A DNA stretch of 64,000 nt from Camellia lanceoleosa (GCA_025200525.1 CM045758.1:66028598-66092597); one strand, 5' to 3'. Numbered from the stretch's first letter, positions 36,707 through 47,425 are shown. A program made the numbers and translations. The notes: a model not told the origin generated them from the sequence alone.

Positions 36707-38680
36707 ATGGGGAAGTATAGGTGTCTAGTAGAAACCCCAGGTGGCCTAGCCGAATTTAGGAAGGACTACCAAATCCCAGCCGATGTAAATCTCATACTAG
36801 CCGAACCAGACATAGATCCGTGGGACAATGAAGGCTTTGTCCCCTTTACCATTCAATCCATAGTAGAAACCGGACTTAGATTCCCAGTCCAACCCCTTAT
36901 ATGTGAATTTTTAAGGCAGACCAGACTATGCCCCACACAACTGTCCACTAACACATACCGAATAATAATGGGTATAGCCGCCTTAAACCAACAAACCGGT
37001 CTCAACCTCGGTTTAGCCGAAATACTACACCAATACTCAATAGGCTCAAAGAATGATGGCTGGTGTTATTACCTTAGAATACGCCGAGGTCGAGAGAAAA
37101 TAATCAAACACACACCGGACAAAGACTTAAACGATGATGACTTCTTCTGGGTCTCTGGAAATTTTGAAGACTTCCAGGCCCGGATCCCAGGTCGAAGAAT
37201 AAACTGGAAGAAAGGAGAGCCCGGTATTCATACTTCGGTTACATTCCTCAACTTTGTTCATTTCGGTTTTCCGCTCTCTAACCGAACTAACACTTTGTCT
37301 ATCTTTTGCAGATTTAGCCTTCCTCCATTCCCAGTACGGTCATCCCAACATTGCCGTACTCCGCGCCGCACTCCGAGTGACAGAAAGAAGTTGGGCAAAA
37401 CTTCTTGACTTTGAGCCGACCTACCGATACTCCGGCCGACGAAAAGCAAGAGTAACAGACTTCCTCCTTGAAGACCCGCCAGAACCGGACCCAACCTTGC
37501 CAGAAATTAACCTCGTGCCTCTCACAGCCGAACAGGAGATGGCGAAGAAAAACAAGATGAGGGCCATGCTCACCGCAACCACAAGGGCCGAAGTGCCACC
37601 AACCCAGCCGACCACCGAAACCGTCATAGCTCTTCCTTCACAACAACCATCATCCTCACGCCGAGCTAAGCGTGCCCGGACTACTGAGACCGAGCAGCAC
37701 TTGGTTGACGAGGTTGACCCCATCCTTCCACCGAGCCCCGAACTCAACCCTCAACCGGAATCGTCCCACCGAGCTGCGCCTACCAACAAATGGGCTCCAC
37801 CCTTCGTCTTCAACAACCGAGATATCGATGAAGATGACTCGGTTGTTGCTGACAAGGATCACCTTCTAGCCTTCAACCTGGCTAGGGGTGTTTGTCTGCC
37901 CAAAGACATGGAGCACCACAGCAAGCAGCTGAACACCGAGCTGAAGTCCCTCCGGTCATCCACCAAGTCGATGATTCTGGTAAGCAGTACTACTTTTTCT
38001 GTGACCAATCTAAATTTCTTCAAACTCTGAGCTCGGTTTGACATGGAACTCTCCTTTTGCAGGCCATTCAGAAGAACACCATCGCCCACAAACAAATAAT
38101 GGAACTCCGCAAAACAACCAGGCATGCAATAAGGGACGCCGAAGCCAGGGCGGCCGAGCTGGTCCTGTCAAAGCAAAAAGCGGCCGAGCTGGAGACCGAG
38201 GTGGCACGTCTAACCGGACTGGTCACCTCGGCTGAAAGCGACAAGCAGCGCGCCGTGACCGAGATGAAAGACAAGTATTTATGGGAGATGGCGGAGCTTG
38301 AAAACAAGAAGAATACCGAAATAGCGGTGCTGGAAAAGAAAGTTGAAGACGAGCACAAGGCAGGGTTCAAGGAAGCCGAAGCTGGCTACTCTTTGCAGTG
38401 CGAAGCCGCGAAACAACTGTTTTTCAAGTGCGGCTGGAGAGGTGCCGTGGAGAAGGTCGGTTGTGGACCTGAAACCGAGGTCTACAACGCACCGGAGCAC
38501 TTTATTCCGGCTTCAATGCAGGAGTATGCAGACGAGCTCCAGAAACAATTCCTCGGTTCTTCTGACGATGAAGATGATGATGATGAAACAACTGAGACTC
38601 CGGCTAGTCAAGAGCAAGCCGGTGATCCACTAGCTCGGTTGGAGCCCACAGCTGAAAATACTCGCCTGACGCCCGATTGA
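36707..38680 (+). CDS. Antisense three-exon ORF of the Tat element (600 aa)
   Basis: The exons are 36707-37223, 37312-37979 and 38063-38680, with GT-AG introns of 88 and 83 bp ending in TTTTGCAG and TTTTGCAG-like acceptors. Joined length is 1803 nt, 600 codons plus stop, without any lesion. The N-terminal half (VPFTIQSIVETGLRFPVQPL, LNQQTGLNLGLAEILHQYSI) resembles the plant domain annotated as putative gypsy-type transposon protein. The middle is Pro/Thr-rich and basic (RRAKRARTT). Exon 3 is a long Ala/Glu-rich coiled coil followed by an acidic tail (SDDEDDDDETTE). It is transcribed opposite to gag-pol, from within the 3' region. Antisense extra ORFs are known in Tat elements; their function is not known to me. 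Confidence 0.85.
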
Positions 38681-38935
38681 AGCCGCAAACACCGAGTACA
38701 TGCCAACCTCTGACCGATCCGATGCCGAGATAGATGATCTTTTTGTTTGAACTTGTACTCTTCTTTCTTTTGTGTCTGAATTTTTGTAATCCGGGCTACG
38801 GCCCCATCATTGTACTTCCTTTGTTCTTCAATGAAAAAATTATCATCTCTTGTTTTGGTTCAGTGCTTGTATGCTCGCTTTCTATGCACTAATTTACACA
38901 ACTGTAATCTCGGTTGCCTATATACCTCACTAGCC
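38681..38935 (+). other. 3' flank of the antisense ORF
   Basis: This is non-coding, with T-rich and AATGAAAAAA sequence near 38830 that could serve polyadenylation of the antisense transcript. Nothing else was seen. Confidence 0.35.
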
Positions 38936-39561
38936 AACCACTCTTCAGCCGATATATCTTACTTCGGCTGAAGAGTACAAAGAGTTGGTTTAATCCAGCC
39001 AACCACTCTTCAGCCGATATAACTTACTTCGGCTGAAAAGTAGAAAGAGTTGGTTTAATCCAGCCAACCACTCTTCAGCCGATATAACTTACTTCGGCTG
39101 AAGAGTACAAAGTGTTGGTTTAATCCAGCCAACCACTCTTCAGCCGATATAACTTACTTCGGCTGAAGAGTACAAAGTGTTGGTTTAATCCAGCCAACCA
39201 CTCTTCAGCCGATATAACTTACTTCGGCTGAAGAGTACAAAGTGTTGGTTTAATCCAGCCAACCACTCTTCAGCCGATATAACTTACTTCGGCTGAAGAG
39301 TACAAAAGTTGGTTTAATCCAGCCAACCACTCTTCAGCCGATATAACTTACTTCGGCTGAAGAGTACGAAGTGTTGGTTTAATCCAGCCAACCACTCTTC
39401 AGCCGATATAACTTACTTCGGCTGAATAGTACAGAGTGTTGGGTTAATCCAGCCAACTACTCTTTTAGCCATTCCCATACTTTGGCTAAGTGTTGGTTTA
39501 ATCCAGCCAACCTTTATGTAGCCATTCCCATACTTTGGCTAAGTGTTGGTTTAATCCAGCC
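38936..39561 (+). repeat. 65-bp hairpin minisatellite in the Tat element
   Basis: Eight units of 64-65 bp run from 38936 to 39454, followed by two shortened, diverged units (39455-39508, 39509-39561). Each main unit holds a 12-bp perfect inverted repeat, CTCTTCAGCCGA/TCGGCTGAAGAG, around an 11-base loop, plus a weaker GTTGG/CCAAC pair. Units are contiguous with no spacers. Tandem repeats in this position are a known Tat/Ogre trait. Confidence 0.93.
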
Positions 39562-39774
39562 AACCTCTAAGTTGGTTTTTCCAGCCAACCGAAAGTCCTG
39601 CAGCCTGGATCCTGATCCTGGGCTTAGGAGGGTTAATAGTTGGTTATTCCGGCCAACTATGTTTACAAAGCTACTAACTTGCTAAAACTACTCTCTATGA
39701 AAAACAAATATACTGAAAAGAATCGACTTGTTTTATTGAGAAAATTGAAAATTACACATACTCAAGAAAAAAAG

Positions 39775-40302
39775 CTAAAAGTAAAATATCTTGAGATTGG
39801 CAGTATTCCATGGCCTGGGAATTGCTTTGCCGTCCTTATCTTCCAAGTGGTATGCTCCTTTGCCCGCTAGTCCGACCACTTTGTAAGGACCTTCCCAGTT
39901 GGGCCCTAACTTGCCATCTCCTGGGACCAATGTGTTGCCCATAACTTTGCGAAGTACCCAATCGCCGATCTTGAATTGTCTTGGATGCACTGTTTTGTTG
40001 TATTTCCTGGACAATTCTTGCTGGTAGGAGGCGATGTGAACCAATGCCTTTTCTCTTCTTTCTTCCGCGAGGTCAAGTTCTAATGTAATTGCTTCGGCGT
40101 TTAGGTCTGGATCAAAATTTTCGCTCCGAATGGTAGGAAGGCCAACTTCTAGTGGGATGACTGCTTCCATGCCATATGTTAGGGAGAATGGTGTTTCTCC
40201 TGTTGATCGCCGTGGCGTAGTGCGATAAGCCCATAAAACATGAGGGAGCTCTTCTGCCCACTTGCCTTTGGCTTTTTCCAACCTTTTCTTCAATCCGTCC
40301 AA
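39775..40302 (-). CDS. pol: Tat element integrase C-terminus (GPY/F module)
   Basis: This 175-codon block has WAYRTTPRRSTGETPFSLTY, then GDWVLRKVMGNTLVPGDGKL and the GPY module NWEGPYKVVGLAGKGAYHLE, ending in NLKIFYF and a stop. No chromodomain follows, consistent with Tat and against the chromovirus lineages. Confidence 0.87.
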   Translation of the reverse strand: MDGLKKRLEKAKGKWAEELPHVLWAYRTTPRRSTGETPFSLTYGMEAVIPLEVGLPTIRSENFDPDLNAEAITLELDLAEERREKALVHIASYQQELSRKYNKTVHPRQFKIGDWVLRKVMGNTLVPGDGKLGPNWEGPYKVVGLAGKGAYHLEDKDGKAIPRPWNTANLKIFYF

Positions 40303-40416
40303 GACTACCTTGTTTGACGCCTGTCCATTTGCTTGGGGATATGCCGTGTGGAGTTGTAGAACTCTATCTTGTATTCTTCACAAAAGCTTCAAAATTTCGC
40401 CATCAAACCGGTGCCG

Positions 40417-41124
40417 TTATGCGAAATCGGCTTTTGGTATGCCAAAGCGAGTAATGATGTTCTGCCAGACAAACTTCTTCACATCTTTTTCCTTGATTGA
40501 CGCTAAGGCTTCTGCTTCCACCCACTTTGTGAAGTAGTCTGTTGCCGCAAGAAAGAACTTCCTGTTGCCTGGAGCTGTTGGGAGTGGTCCCACTATGTCC
40601 AAGCCCCACATTGCGAAAGGCCACGGACTAGTGAGAGGTAGGAGTTCTCTTGCTGGTTGGTGAATTTGATGCGCAAACTTCTGACACTTTTCGCATTTTT
40701 TGACATACTTCTCTGAATCCGCTTGCATGTAGGGCCACCAATATCCTTGTGAAATAGCTCGGTATGCCAATGACCTTCCTCCTTGATGGCTGCCGCATAC
40801 ACCTTCATGTATTTCGAACAAGAATGCTTCTACCTTGCTGGGGTGGACACACTTTAAGTAGGGTCCTGAAAACGACTTCTTGTATAATGCTAAGGATGGA
40901 GAGAGCCAAAATCGTTGCGACTTGGCTCTTATTCTGTTGGCTTCTTTCTTATCTTCTGGTAGAGTGCCGTCTTTCAGGAACAGTATGATGGGATCCATCC
41001 AAGAAGGACCTAACTCCGCACAACATACCTCTTCGTGTTCTGGGTCTTCAATACTTGGTCTGGGCAGATAATCGATCAATAGTGGATGAGGGATGGAGGT
41101 ATCTGCCATTGAGGCGGCTCGCAA
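40417..41124 (-). pseudogene. pol: Tat element integrase, zinc and core domains
   Basis: The block of 235 codons has an HHCC-type zinc-binding region (HEGVCGSHQGGRSL...CEKCQKF) and the DDE core start WGLDIVGPLPTAPGNRKFF, then DYFTKWVEAEALASIKEKDV. The second catalytic-Asp block should read about DNGT; the sequence here gives HNGT and shifts frame near 40420. Integrase inserts the cDNA into the host genome. Confidence 0.85.
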
Positions 41125-41305
41125 GTTCGCTCGCTTCTACTATTCTCCTCCCGCCAATCTGTTCAATTCTCGACGACTTCAAACTTCTTGATCTCTGTCC
41201 GACTAAGTCTTGGTACTTAGCCATTCTATCATCCTTTGCTTCATAATCGCGAAATTTGATTCACCACCAATTGTGAGTCGGCAGAAACCATTAGTTCGAT
41301 GGCCT

Positions 41306-42643
41306 TCATGTATCCGCCGACTTGAGCCTGCAGAAGCGCCAGACTGCTTCGTTGTTCGATGGGAAGCCAAGGTTGATCGCTTGCTCCACTACCAAGCCGT
41401 CTGAGAGATGAGGACTATGCCAAGTCTGCTCCATGTCGATTGGAAGCGCCATCCACAAAGAGTTTCCATATCTCCCCAACGAACAACTTCCAAAGGTGGA
41501 GGGTCGATGATGCCTTGGGGTCTTCCAGTTGCTAATGTCTTCTTCAGAATCCATAATCGCGGTTTGCCCTTGTCTTCTTTGGGCCCAAGTCATTAGTTGC
41601 TAGTGAATTTTGACTTGGTGTGGTAAGGTTGGCCTCTTCTCGCCTTCTTTATCTGATGGTCTTTGGGCTTTGACTAAGTAGCTCAGACTAGGGGTTGCGC
41701 TTATTCGTCAAACTCCATCCCTAGGTTGGTTGTATCGGTCGAGTCAATTGGGCAAACTTGGTGGCTTCCAGAGTGAACTCACGACGAAGTCTGCCAAAGA
41801 TTGGGCTTTTATCATGGTTCGGGTGGAACTTCACATCAAATTGTCCCAACTCTATCGCCCACTTCAAAATTCGCCCGTAAAAGTTGGCCTCTCAAACAGA
41901 GCTTTCAATGGAAAAGTGTGAGGACGACAATGGTGTGGGCGTGAAAGTAGTGCCAATTTCTGGATGCCATCATTAACGCCAGTTAGCTTCTCTAGAGGCA
42001 AGTACCTTGTTTCGCCCAAAGAATGTCTTCTTGACATAGAAGATGGGTAGGTGTTGGATTCCTTCCGCTCGAACTAACATCGCACTTATCACGTCTTTGA
42101 ACCGCCAAGTAGAGGAAGAGTTCTTCTCCCGGTATGGGGGTAACAAGTAATGGTGGAGAAGACATGTATTCCTTCAGACTCGCCAGGGCTTGGTCGCACT
42201 CTTCGTCCCACTTAAACTTAGCTTTTAATGACTGAAAGAATGGACGCAATCTGTTCAAGACCTACCGATGAATCGGTTAAGTCTTCCGCCATGCCGGAAG
42301 GTGTCAGACTTCTTTCATCGAAGTTAGGTCTCTAACTCTGAATTGCTTTGATCTGAGAAGGATCTGCTTCTATACCTCGATTGGTCACCAAGAAGCCTAA
42401 GAACTTGCCTGATCCCACTCCGAAAGCACACTTCGACGCGTTAAGGCGTAACTTATGCTTTTTCAGGATCTCGAACATCTCGCTTAGGTCCTTGAGATGG
42501 TCAGTCTCACTCTTACTCTTGACCACCATATCATCGATGTAAGCCTCCATTGTTTTGCCTAACAATGGCTCAAACATCTTGGTGACCATTCTTTGAAACG
42601 TCGCCTCAAGTTCTTTAGGCCAAAGGGCATGACCTTGTAACAA
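41306..42643 (-). pseudogene. pol: Tat element RT core and RNase H, frameshifted
   Basis: Block 42643-42332 carries the RT catalytic motif [13 protein letters not shown] (YIDD) and [15 protein letters not shown]. Block 42258-41992 holds the connection region (LRPFFQSLKAKFKWDEECDQ). RNase H follows in broken frames to about 41306. At least three frame changes are needed, so no functional polyprotein can be read as given. Confidence 0.8.
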
Positions 42644-42751
42644 TATAGTCCTCTTGGTGTGGTGAAGGACGCATTTCCTCGGTCCGGTTCGTGCATGGCT
42701 ATCTCGATGGTAGCCTCTCAGAGCGCCAAGGAAGCTAAGTTCGCTATGTCC

Positions 42752-44389
42752 TCAAGTTAGGTCCACCAATTGATCGATCCTTGGCAGGGGGAAACTGTCC
42801 TTTGGACATGCTTTGTTGACAGTTTTGTAATCAACGCAGACGCGCCACTTCCCATTCTTTTTTGGTACCACTACTGTGTTTGAAATCCACTTGGGGTAGT
42901 GCACCTCTCTAATCGCCCCTGCTTCTAACAAGTTACCCACTTCTTCTGCCACTATCTCGGCGTGGTGGAGTGCCGATCTGCGAGTGCGCTGAATGACTGG
43001 CCTGGCAGATGGGTGGACGTTGAGTTGGTGGCAGATGAAGTTGGGGTCAATGCCTGGCATGTCGTATGGGGTCCAGGCAAACACTTCGATGTTAGAGGTC
43101 AAAAACTCCAAGACCTCTAACCTCTCAGTGCTAGACAACGACGAGCCAAGCAAGAAGAACTTATCCGGGTTCTTCTCGTCTATTCTGACCTCCACCAAGT
43201 CCTCCACTGCCTTTTGATTAGCCTCTTTGCCAACATCCGCGAATAGTTCATTACTCTCTGGTTCTTCAACCGAATGAACATATCCTTTGGCAGCGCGGCT
43301 ACCATTCGTTGCAACGAAGCACTGCTTGGACATAATCTGGTCCCCATATACTTCTTCTATCACTCCGGTGTCGCTGGGGAACCTCATCACTTGGTGGTAA
43401 GAGGATGCCACCGAGCGCATGGCGTGCAGCCACGTTCTGCCCAAAATGATGTTGTAGGTGGACGGAACCTTTAACACCCAGAACTCCACTTGCTTTGTCA
43501 CACTCCCTGCTCTGACTGGGAGGATGATTTTGCCGACTGGCCACTCTGGCATGGAGTTGAACCCAATGAGGGGAGATACTGCAGGGGCCAAGTCTTTATC
43601 TTGCAACTTGAGTTGCTTGAAGGTTTCGTAGTACATGATTTCGCACGAGCTCCCTTGGTCAATCAAAATCCGCTTGACGTCAAAATCCTTGACTCGGAGA
43701 GTGACGACCAAGGCATCATTGTGTGGGCAATAAATTCTGTCCAAGTCTTTGTCCGAAAAAGACATAACATTCGCAGCTTCTGTCCTCCCCCTTTTGACGA
43801 CTGGTTGGGCACTTAGCACCTCTCTCAAGTGCTCTGCCTTTTTGATTGAACCTCTGAGCTCACATACTCGCTCTGGTTCAAAGACTCCATGGATTACGTT
43901 GATGGTGCCTTGTGGCGGGGCGTCGTTTGGCATTCCGTTGGGGAGGTTGTGGTTCTGGGGAGCTGGCTGCGCCCCTCCTTCTATGTATTTATCTAGGTGG
44001 CCTGCTGCCACCAATTCTTCCAGATGTTGCCTCAACGGCGTGCAGTTTTCAGTTCGGTGCCCCTTTTCCTTGTGGAAGGTGCACCTGGATCTGTCATCAT
44101 AATCCTTCTGGGCCTCGCCTAACTTGGCAGGCCACTTGACGAAAGGCTCGTCTCGAATCTCACTGAGTATACGGTAGATCGGCTTTTTGAACACCGTGGT
44201 TATGGCAGTTCGGACTCTCAACCATCTCTTGTCCTGGTCTTCATCATTGTCACGTCTGCCCTGTCTATTTTGGTTTCGGCGACCTACCGTATTGACCTTT
44301 GCTGAGGTCTTCTTCTCTGGAGTTGCGGTCGTACCAGTTTTTGCCTTGGCACGAGCGCCATCCTCTTCCACCCTGATGTGCTGATGCAC
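42752..44389 (-). CDS. pol: Tat element gag C-terminus, protease and RT start
   Basis: This is a 545-codon open block. It contains a knuckle-like CTFHKEKGHRTENC (about residues 103-116), an aspartic protease with ILIDQGSSCEIMY (D-x-G-S-S active site, Tat-like), then the RT N-terminus with AGAIREVHYPKWISNTVVVP and GKWRVCVDYKTVNKACPKDS. The frame ends at 42752 and RT continues in the next block after a frameshift. It is in the same transcript as gag. Confidence 0.88.
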   Translation of the reverse strand: MHQHIRVEEDGARAKAKTGTTATPEKKTSAKVNTVGRRNQNRQGRRDNDEDQDKRWLRVRTAITTVFKKPIYRILSEIRDEPFVKWPAKLGEAQKDYDDRSRCTFHKEKGHRTENCTPLRQHLEELVAAGHLDKYIEGGAQPAPQNHNLPNGMPNDAPPQGTINVIHGVFEPERVCELRGSIKKAEHLREVLSAQPVVKRGRTEAANVMSFSDKDLDRIYCPHNDALVVTLRVKDFDVKRILIDQGSSCEIMYYETFKQLKLQDKDLAPAVSPLIGFNSMPEWPVGKIILPVRAGSVTKQVEFWVLKVPSTYNIILGRTWLHAMRSVASSYHQVMRFPSDTGVIEEVYGDQIMSKQCFVATNGSRAAKGYVHSVEEPESNELFADVGKEANQKAVEDLVEVRIDEKNPDKFFLLGSSLSSTERLEVLEFLTSNIEVFAWTPYDMPGIDPNFICHQLNVHPSARPVIQRTRRSALHHAEIVAEEVGNLLEAGAIREVHYPKWISNTVVVPKKNGKWRVCVDYKTVNKACPKDSFPLPRIDQLVDLT

Positions 44390-44621
44390 TCTCCATCGTG
44401 GCCTCCATGGTAAGTGGCGGAGTCATGGTGATAGAGTCCTCACCGCTCCCCGACCGAAGGCCTCTTTGTATTGCGCAATGGCGAGGTTGGTTAGGCGATC
44501 CCAATCTGGTTGAATGTCTCCCAGTAGCGACTGTTGTATGACCTCAGAGTCTCCTTGTCTCCCATGTCGATGGAGAGCAACCGGTCGGTCTCCACCGGAG
44601 TCTTTGTGTTCGATTCAATCG

Positions 44622-45623
44622 CTACAAACGCCCGCCGCTATTCGCCAGGAGGCAATCGCCCTCTGGAAGCTTCTCAAACCAAGTCAAGCCTAGGTCGCCG
44701 AGGCTTGAAGGGAATAGGATACACATCAACGCCTCATTCCGTCGGTAAACAGCCATAACCTGGCGAAAGTGGCTCAAGTGAGTGTATGGGTCCGTCTTTC
44801 CTTCATACGTCGTGAATTTGGGTTGTAGGAAGCCTGACGGAAGGGGCGCATTCTCAATCTCGGGGACGAATGGTGAGGTCTGCAGCCTCGCCAATGCCTT
44901 ATCCGCTGGTTCGTATGCCAAGTGCGGCCTTGGCATTCCAACCTCGACGCTTCCATGCGTCCGAGGAGCCAATCGCTGCAAGGCAGGAACCCTGTGGGGA
45001 TCGCTCGCCCTGGCGTCCTCCTTCCATCGTGCCTTTTCTTCCAACATGGACCTTAGGTCGGACGACCTAGGTAATTCTGTCTGTCTGGACCTCGTATGGT
45101 GCGTATGTGAGGGCCAATAGGTACTCCCCTCAGTATATGACTTCTCAGGCCTCGTCCTCTCAGACCTGGAGTGACGAGTCCTGGAAGATACGGACCGCGT
45201 GTCGCCTGTCCTGAGGCTTCTGTCCTCTGGTTGTGAGGGTGTGGAATTCCTACCATGACCCTCTGAGTGGCGAGGGGGCGTCTTCTTGTTGCGCCCCTCT
45301 CCTGTCGCCACCTCTTTTCCTTTCATCTGGCGCTTCAGAGACTCCATGTCCGCCGCCATCTTACGGATTAGTTCGTCTTGTTCTCTGACGCGATCCTCCA
45401 GAATTTGAGGATCAACTCTGCGCCTTTGTCTTTCTGGGCTTTGCGAGCGAGAAGGATGAGGGCTGCTATTCCTCCTTCGTCCCCTCGCATCCCTCCTGGA
45501 ATTCTGCCTTTGTGGTTCCAGGCTCGCCATGGGAGGGACCAAAGGAAGGCCTTCGCGCCTTGCACCCCCTTCTGGAGTCAGTCCGTCAACAGCGGACTGA
45601 GGTAGTTCTTCATTGTTCGCCAT
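44622..45623 (-). CDS. gag: Tat element gag (N-terminal part)
   Basis: The ATG at 45623 opens 333 codons. An Arg/Ser/Pro-rich N-terminus (repeated RSRSQSPERQRRR-like stretches) precedes a short coiled coil and the gag capsid-like domain, with DPYTHLSHFRQVMAVYRRNE followed by TWFEKLP. The frame then breaks near 44640; the capsid continues in other frames to the zinc knuckle in the next block. Gag forms the virus-like particle in which reverse transcription occurs. The frame break may be an indel or an assembly error. Confidence 0.85.
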   Translation of the reverse strand: MANNEELPQSAVDGLTPEGGARREGLPLVPPMASLEPQRQNSRRDARGRRRNSSPHPSRSQSPERQRRRVDPQILEDRVREQDELIRKMAADMESLKRQMKGKEVATGEGRNKKTPPRHSEGHGRNSTPSQPEDRSLRTGDTRSVSSRTRHSRSERTRPEKSYTEGSTYWPSHTHHTRSRQTELPRSSDLRSMLEEKARWKEDARASDPHRVPALQRLAPRTHGSVEVGMPRPHLAYEPADKALARLQTSPFVPEIENAPLPSGFLQPKFTTYEGKTDPYTHLSHFRQVMAVYRRNEALMCILFPSSLGDLGLTWFEKLPEGDCLLANSGGRL

Positions 45624-45671
45624 TGATGTTTAAGAGAAAGCTTGATCAAGAGGTTGTTCTTGTCTGTTCTT

Positions 45672-45689
45672 CCCACAGACGGCGCCAAT
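45672..45689 (-). promoter_or_regulatory. Primer binding site
   Basis: Minus-strand sequence after the LTR is TTGGCGCCGTCTGTGGGAA. The first nine bases, TGGCGCCGT, match the complement of a plant tRNA-Asp 3' end as I know it; the remainder diverges from tRNA-Asp. Confidence 0.7.
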
Positions 45690-46492
45690 TGTACGGGAAA
45701 GAATTACACCTTCTCGTATAATCCTGTTGACCAAGTCTTCGTTCCTCTGTACGATGTCGTTCCACCACCTGAAAATATCAACGTGAGCTGGCCGGGTGTG
45801 TGGTAACCTCTCCGATGCCTAAGTCAGTAAGCAAGACAAGAAGGCAAAAGCTCAATGTATTCAGGGAGCAAAGTTGTATTACCTCTTCAAAGGTGACATT
45901 GGTGAGCTTATATAGATTTCACGTGGCACAATCCTGGTAGGATTCATACTTCTCCAAGTGTAGTGTCCTTCTACGATTACTCCTCCTAGTGTAGAGTGCT
46001 CCTAGAACTCTTACTCCTGTGAGATAAAGGTTATTCTCCAACACCCTCCTCCGCTTAAACCAAGTGAGATGGTTCTTCCCATGACCGGACTACTTCAGGA
46101 CCGAAGTAACATCCCCAGTCCAAACACTTGCTACTCCCTCCTACCCCGGTTTTCTATGCCTAAACCGAGCTAATCATAGGAGTCTCTTACCTCGGTTTTC
46201 CATGTTTGGACCGAGCTAACCATAAGAGAGTTGAGCCGATCTAACCTCACACCGAAGTCCCCTCACGGACTTGGTACACCTCGGTTATCATATGCCTTAA
46301 CCGAACTACCAACGTCACACTTCCCAGCCGGAGTAAAAGTAACCCTCGCGCGGCCGAACTAACCCTCAACCGGTTTGACTCCGAGGCTATTTCTCCTGAC
46401 CGAAGTAACTCCCATATGGCCATTTGCTCGGCCTCTTTTACCTCGGCCCAAGACCCAGCTCGGCCCAATTTTGCACATAAATGGCCCTCTCA
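45690..46492 (-). repeat. 5' LTR of the Tat element (803 bp)
   Basis: Read on the minus strand it starts TGAGAGGGCC and ends CCCGTACA, directly followed by the primer binding site. Promoter elements were not assigned. It is the transcription-proximal LTR because gag begins about 65 bp further in. Confidence 0.95.
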
Positions 46493-46534
46493 GAAAGTTT
46501 GATCTTTGGGGATTTTTGGACTGCTCAAACAGAG

Positions 46535-46683
46535 CCCAGAACCACACGTATGGGGCTCATGGCCATACGTGTGAGATGCACAGCCATACGTGTGGGGCTC
46601 ACAGCCACACGTGCGGAAAACAGGGGAGGCAGATTGAGCAATTTGAAATAAAAACACGTGTGGTGGGGGACTTCCGCACGTAC
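46535..46683. repeat. ACGT-core word block in unit D
   Basis: Six ACGT-core words (CCATACGTGTG twice, CACACGTATGG, CCACACGTGCGG, ACACGTGTGG, GCACGTAC) lie in about 150 bp, spaced mostly 20-25 bp. The block lies about 490 bp (excluding the nested element) downstream of the donor-like GAGGTAAGTG, the same distance as the CTCGAG block in unit A. Confidence 0.7.
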
Positions 46684-47299
46684 AGCCAATGGAGAAAAAT
46701 TCTATCAACTTCTTTTACTCTTTCTGACCCTCTAAATTTGTTAATGTGTCTATTTGATCCCTTTAAAATGCTTAAGAAAGAATAGGAAGTGAACAAACGG
46801 GTGAATGATTAAAGAATAGAAGCTAAGAAAAGAATGTGTCAATTATCCATTTGTGTGTGTGCCATGTGTAGGTCACTTGCAGGAAGCGATCGTTGCTCGA
46901 CTAAACTACTATGAGTAATAATAATGTAACGATATGTTTTATTTTGTATTTTTGTTTATGAATTATGTACCTTGATCGTGTTTGGTATATTCAAGATAAA
47001 TTGTGCTATGATTTATGTATTATGATTGTGAATGACATATGTTATATAAAATATACCTTGGTGAAAACAATTGAGCAACGGTACAAGTATGAGCAATGGC
47101 ATAAGAAATGGACCTGAGGTCATTCTGTTTCCGTTCTATATGATGGCCCTAAGGCCGAGGGAGGTGGAGACAGGTCAATGTTCCATCTACCCTACCATGA
47201 TATGCATTGTTATGATTAATGGCTCTAAGCCCGAAAGAGATGGAGACATGCTGATGTTCCATCTACCCTATGAAGTCCAAAAGAACTGTTGATACGTTG

Positions 47300-47425
47300 G
47301 GCCCAAGGTCATTGTGTATTACATTGGGCCTAAGGCCGTTGTGTATTACGTTGGGCCCAAAGCCGTTGTATATTACGTTGAGCCTAAGGCCGTTCTGTCT
47401 TATGTGGGCTTGAGGCCGTTTTGGA
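47300..47425. repeat. Tandem repeat of about 30 bp in unit D
   Basis: Four to five units share TTGGGCC(C/T)AAGGCCGTTGTGTATTAC-like sequence, drifting towards the end. They follow a longer loosely repeated GAGATGGAGACATG segment (47155-47270). Confidence 0.7.

Larger units (their letters stand above)
34741..46492 (-). mobile_element. Full-length Ty3/gypsy LTR retrotransposon, Tat-type
   Basis: The element is 11,752 bp with LTRs at both ends (TG...CA in its own orientation) and a perfect 5-bp duplication GAAAG (34736-34740, 46493-46497). Order on the minus strand: LTR, primer binding site, gag, protease, RT, RNase H, integrase, minisatellite, antisense gene, polypurine tract, LTR. A long 3' region with an extra antisense ORF and tandem repeats, and the absence of a chromodomain, are known traits of the Tat lineage. 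gag-pol is split by several frameshifts. Confidence 0.93.

Noticed and set aside
38936..39561. Regular repeat array that could be taken for a CRISPR array
   Set aside because: The units are directly contiguous with no unique spacers, and they lie in the 3' region of a plant retrotransposon.
42993..45721. Many plus-strand open frames opposite gag-pol
   Set aside because: They are shadows of the minus-strand gag-pol coding sequence; none has its own domain. The antisense ORF at 36707-38680 is different because it lies outside gag-pol.
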